From Maylandia zebra (lineage: Eukaryota; Chordata; Actinopteri; Cichliformes; Cichlidae), in the NCBI RefSeq assembly GCF_041146795.1, contig NC_135176.1:15369286-15433285 (forward strand): a stretch of DNA of 64,000 bases, read 5' to 3'. This document shows, piece by piece, positions 60,465 through 64,000 of the stretch. Under the pieces are notes generated by a model. It worked only from the letters and a program-made list of their open reading frames with translations. It was not told where the DNA came from and searched no databases. Within the stretch, counting starts at the first letter, position 1. The number at the start of each line of letters is the position of its first letter. The translations under genes and the position numbers were made by a program.

Positions 60465-61169
60465 ATGGCTGACTGGAGTCCGATAGCGAAGGTGTACGAC
60501 CCGCTGAAAGCTGGTAGCATCGACGGCACAGACGTGGAACCCCATGATCGAGCGGTCTGGAGGGCCATGGGTGCCCGGTACAAGCCCAACAAAGGCGTCG
60601 TTGGAGACCCACTGCTCACGCTTTTTGTGTCCCGCTTGAACCCACAGACCACCGAAGATAAACTACACAAAGTGTTCTCTAAGTACGGAGACATCCAGCG
60701 GCTCCGGCTGGTCCGGGACATTGTCACGGGTTTCTCCAAAGGATATGCCTTCATTGAGTACAAAGAGGAGCGATCTGTGGTCCGGGCCCGCCGGGACGCC
60801 AACAAGCTGGTGGTCGACCAGCATGAAGTGTTCGTGGATTTTGAGCAAGAGAGGACTCTTAAAGGATGGGTGCCGCGGCGGCTCGGCGGCGGGCTTGGAG
60901 GGAAAAAGGAATCCGGACAGCTGCGGTTCGGCGGCAGGGACAGGCCTTTCCGTAAACCCATCAATCTCGGGGTAGACCCGGTGCAGGAACGAGGTGGTGG
61001 TGGTGGAGGGAGGGAGTGGGACAGACCAAGCGGGAGAGCCAGAGACGATCGGGACCGACACAGAACAGCAGAGTGGGGCAACAGAGGAAGGAGAGATGAC
61101 CGGGACAGAGGCCGAGAGTGGGATGACCGCAGGCACGGAGACAGGAGCAGGCACCGGGACCGGAGATGA
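60465..61169 (+). CDS. snrnp35: U11/U12 snRNP 35-kDa protein, intact (unit 3)
   Basis: Single-exon 234-codon frame. SNRNP35 is a subunit of the U11/U12 di-snRNP of the minor spliceosome and resembles U1-70K. The N-terminus MADWSPIAKVYDPLKAGSID is close to human. One RRM at about residues 52-129 has RNP2 LFVSRL and RNP1 KGYAFIEY. It is followed by TLKGWVPRRLGGGLGGKK and GRDRPFRKPINL, a glycine run, and an Arg/Asp-rich tail with RDDRDRHR-type repeats. Length is close to the human 246. The start is set by homology and by the ATG after TCTAGTTTAAA. It is the only undamaged copy in the window. Confidence 0.96.
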   Translation: MADWSPIAKVYDPLKAGSIDGTDVEPHDRAVWRAMGARYKPNKGVVGDPLLTLFVSRLNPQTTEDKLHKVFSKYGDIQRLRLVRDIVTGFSKGYAFIEYKEERSVVRARRDANKLVVDQHEVFVDFEQERTLKGWVPRRLGGGLGGKKESGQLRFGGRDRPFRKPINLGVDPVQERGGGGGGREWDRPSGRARDDRDRHRTAEWGNRGRRDDRDRGREWDDRRHGDRSRHRDRR

Positions 61170-62628
61170 AGCATGTGGCTGCACTTCAGCACTTCAGCTT
61201 TCAAAGGAGGACAGTGAATGAGTGTGTGACTTGGATAACTGTTTGTGTGAAAGGTTACTTTTTTGTATGCTGATATTCTTCAGATTGTACTGTATGGTAA
61301 TCAGGACTCTGCCTGTGGCTGTCATATTCAGTTCTTCTCAGGGAAGTCTCAGGAATGACAAAGTAGGGTTGTTGTGTTTTGTTGGGGTTTTTTTTTTTTA
61401 CAAGTCTTTATTCTAGCGAAAAAATTACAATACGGGTGGTGTCCAGCCAAATGAGACTTACATCCATCATGTCAAACATGAGCGCCAGCAGCCAGAATCA
61501 CTGCTTAAGAGTCCAATTGGATTGCTTTGGGAAATCGGAACTGTACTTTTATACAGTTATCATAAATATTATTACCCCACATATACAATTCAAATTTTAT
61601 TTCTTGCAATTTAAGTCTCAACAGACTTTTTTCCCCATTTACTACAGAATGTTGTTTATCATTTAGATAAACTGAGACAAACAAAACTGCATTTCTTTTT
61701 CTGATATTAAGATATTCCAGGGATTAAATGCATAGTTAAACTTCTTTTCACTGACAGAAAGGGAAGTTTCGCTGGTCCGGCCCACTCAAGGTCAAAGGCT
61801 ATATGTGACTCACAATGTAAAATGAGTTTGCAGTTTTGTTTTGTTTTTAAAAAAGCATAAGTTTAAGAGCACATTGTCAGCCCCATTTCTTTTTAAAAAA
61901 TGTAAATCAGATTATATCATAAACAATAAAATTCGTCATTGTTTTGAAATCTAAGGTGTTACTGTTTGTCAAAGTGTTGCAACATGTTTAAGATTTCCCA
62001 AGTTGGGTAGTTTTCCAGTGTAGCCTCATGTGACCCCTGTTTTCAGAGTTGGTAATGATGTGTTGTGCAAGATTTATACTTGAGGGAAGAAAACTCAGTA
62101 TTCAAACACATTTACTCCTTTTTCCATATACATGCAACTCAGGAATTTGAATCAAATGCTTACTCAGCTCTTACTCAGCCATCTGATCCTCGGTCCTGCC
62201 CAGTGAGGTCAATCAGCTTTCGGTTATGGGTCACTGGGTGGATTCTTAAACTGTGCACAAGTATTTCTGAAGTCATCAATATGAAAGATGACGGGAAATG
62301 AATCTCTTATTTCATTAAAAGGTAATTCTCTAATGTACCAGAAAAAAACAAGAGGCAGAACTGACTTTTATTTCCAAGTATGTTCTGAGTAGTAAGCTGT
62401 CAATTGTAGTGTTATTTATACGAAGAGACAATGAAGTTAGTGCAAACACATATACGTCAAACACACTGAAAACTGAGGCTTTTTTCCACTGGTTTGTGTT
62501 TATTACTGTATGATTATTGGGAATACATGCTGGGACAAGACAAATTTCAAGCATTTGTTAAATATGACTTTGACATTTAATATTAATCATGCATGTATGC
62601 AAACATGCAAGATGATTTCCACTGCCAC
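61170..62628. other. snrnp35 3' UTR and convergent spacer (unit 3)
   Basis: As in unit 1: a poly(A) signal at 61925-61930 for snrnp35 and a minus-strand signal near 62368. No other gene recognised. The unit 2 equivalent is 42504-43965. Confidence 0.55.
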
Positions 62629-62962
62629 TTAGAAGTCATGCTTAGCTGGTCTTTGCCTTCCACCGTACCCGACATTCACGATGGGCCAGCCTGGGTAAGT
62701 CTCTCTTTGGACCGTGCTGAAGTTGATCCTGTGAATCAGAAGAATCAGAGCACGCAGACACAGAGTAGCTGCTCCCTACATGAAGGACACTGTGATGATG
62801 ATAAACCTGCTCTCACCTGAACGCAGGGTTGATGCCAATGTTGTCAGGCTGCGGGAAAGCAGGTGTCCGCCTCCTGTGGCAGGAGGATGGGGGAGGGAAG
62901 TCTTTCTGATACTGAGACTGCATCTGGGCTGTTTCCTGTTCGTTTTTTGCTGCTGCTGACAT
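62629..62962 (-). CDS. Small two-exon gene of unknown function (unit 3)
   Basis: Exons 62817-62962 and 62629-62728 on the minus strand, 81 residues, same as the unit 1 copy. The only coding difference I see is silent (isoleucine codon, 62830). Confidence 0.65.
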
Positions 62963-64000
62963 GTGATCACGGTTGCCTTCTTGCTCATTCCCTCTCACTT
63001 CTCTGTCCTCGCGTCTGTTTCCTCTTCCTGTTTATCATGAGGATGCAGGAGGAGAATGGTGAGATTCCTGTTGTGTGTTACAGCCTGCTGAAGGGTAATC
63101 AGAACTTTGCTAAAGGCAGAATTTCATCAACAGTAATCACACTTTCCATAAATAAACTTTCTTACTTTCTTGATCATACTACATGTATTACACTATTTGC
63201 TTTTTTCATTTTAATCTTGAGAGAATAATACTTTATACATAAATGAGATGAAATGTTCTTATGAATATAAATCATTTGCTTTGGATGTCGCAGAGCTGTG
63301 TGAAGGACACGGGAACACATACACAAATAATTACTGCTGAGGGCAATCCAATCCTGTGTCTGTGAGTAAGAGTGGCAGGAATTTCACTGCACAGCAGAGA
63401 AAACAATATCACTCCTCCAGATGCTCTGTGTCTATAACAGCATTTTCACATTTAACCTTATATGGTCTTTCTTATGTTCTATTTGAGGTATTAAATACTT
63501 TATTACAGTGTTTTTCAGTTTAATGGCAGTGTAGGGTTTTTTTTAATCTAAGCTTTAATCACAAAATCACCTTTATAATCTCTACCATCTCTGCCTTCTC
63601 ACTCATAGCACACTGCCCAAACCATTTCCAAGACACACACATGCACTGAACAGAAAGCCACAGCCTTGCGTGCCATCATAAATGAGTCTTATCTTTATAC
63701 AGACATGATGAGTTTACTCTCTAGGGTGAGCCAAGTCTGTTGACCTTTGCCTGGATCTTGGTCTGGGATAGGCCTGAAGCAGAAAGCCTCACGTGATGTG
63801 GTCTCCATCTTAGCAGGTGTGTCCGGGTAGAGGAGGAATCCTAAAAAGGGTGAAATGTAGACTGTTGACTCTTGTTCCCCTTTTTTAACCCACTACTTTG
63901 GAGTGATTCCAGTTAAATCAAATCAAATCAAATCAAATCACTTTTATTGTCACATCACATGTGCAGGTACATTGGTACAGCACATGTGAGTGAAATTCTT

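Larger units (their letters stand above)
51509..64000. repeat. Tandem segmental unit 3 (incomplete, runs off the window)
   Basis: Collinear with units 1 and 2 up to the window edge, which falls in the repeat-rich spacer before usp42. It lacks both the LTR element and the hAT-like insertion, so snrnp35 is intact. It has two bud13 blocks and a 7-bp deletion in the last bud13 exon. Confidence 0.95.

Noticed and set aside
1-64000. Whole array as two haplotypes wrongly joined in assembly
   Set aside because: More than two distinct copies are present, with private insertions, lesions and repeat counts, and with identical joints. It cannot be excluded without reads, but a real array is the simpler reading.

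Overview
The window reads as vertebrate nuclear DNA, most likely from a teleost fish. Genes have small exons with GT-AG introns, the intergenic DNA is AT-rich, and there are many fish-type mobile elements (hAT, piggyBac and Tc1 remnants, a Ty3/gypsy LTR element, a SINE/LINE-like tail, GT microsatellites). The protein matches (BUD13, SNRNP35, USP42) are to vertebrate families, recognised from memory of the families and not by a search.

The dominant structure is a head-to-tail array of one large unit. Base 1 corresponds to 22783 and to 51509, so unit 1 is 1-22782, unit 2 is 22783-51508, and unit 3 starts at 51509 and runs off the window. Each unit holds, in order: a decayed transposon cluster, a 5'-incomplete bud13 gene (+), snrnp35 (+), a small unrecognised two-exon gene (-), and usp42 (+) that stops after the exon following its catalytic domain. 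Neither the first bud13 exons nor the last usp42 exons are present in any unit, so the duplication joint lies between these two genes.

Inside bud13 there is a second level of tandem duplication: a 2.1-2.6 kb block (most of exon 2 through exon 6), present three times in unit 1 and twice in units 2 and 3. Inside exon 2 there is a third level: an in-frame 39-bp minisatellite coding a 13-residue Arg/Ser-Pro repeat, with 20 to 32 copies per block (183 in total by my count).

The units have decayed differently. In units 1 and 2 snrnp35 lost its start codon to a 1.86-kb hAT-like insertion and has a frameshift; unit 3 keeps an intact 234-codon snrnp35 but has a 7-bp deletion in the last bud13 exon. 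Unit 2 alone carries a whole-looking, very young Ty3/gypsy element (23936-32496) whose empty site is present in units 1 and 3. Single-base differences group the units differently along their length, which suggests unequal exchange or gene conversion.

Two of the genes encode splicing proteins (BUD13 of the RES complex; the U11/U12 35K protein of the minor spliceosome) and the third encodes a nuclear deubiquitinase catalytic module. Such a young, multi-copy, partial-gene amplicon is the kind of structure seen on B chromosomes, sex-linked regions or copy-number-variable autosomal arrays; which of these applies cannot be told from the sequence.
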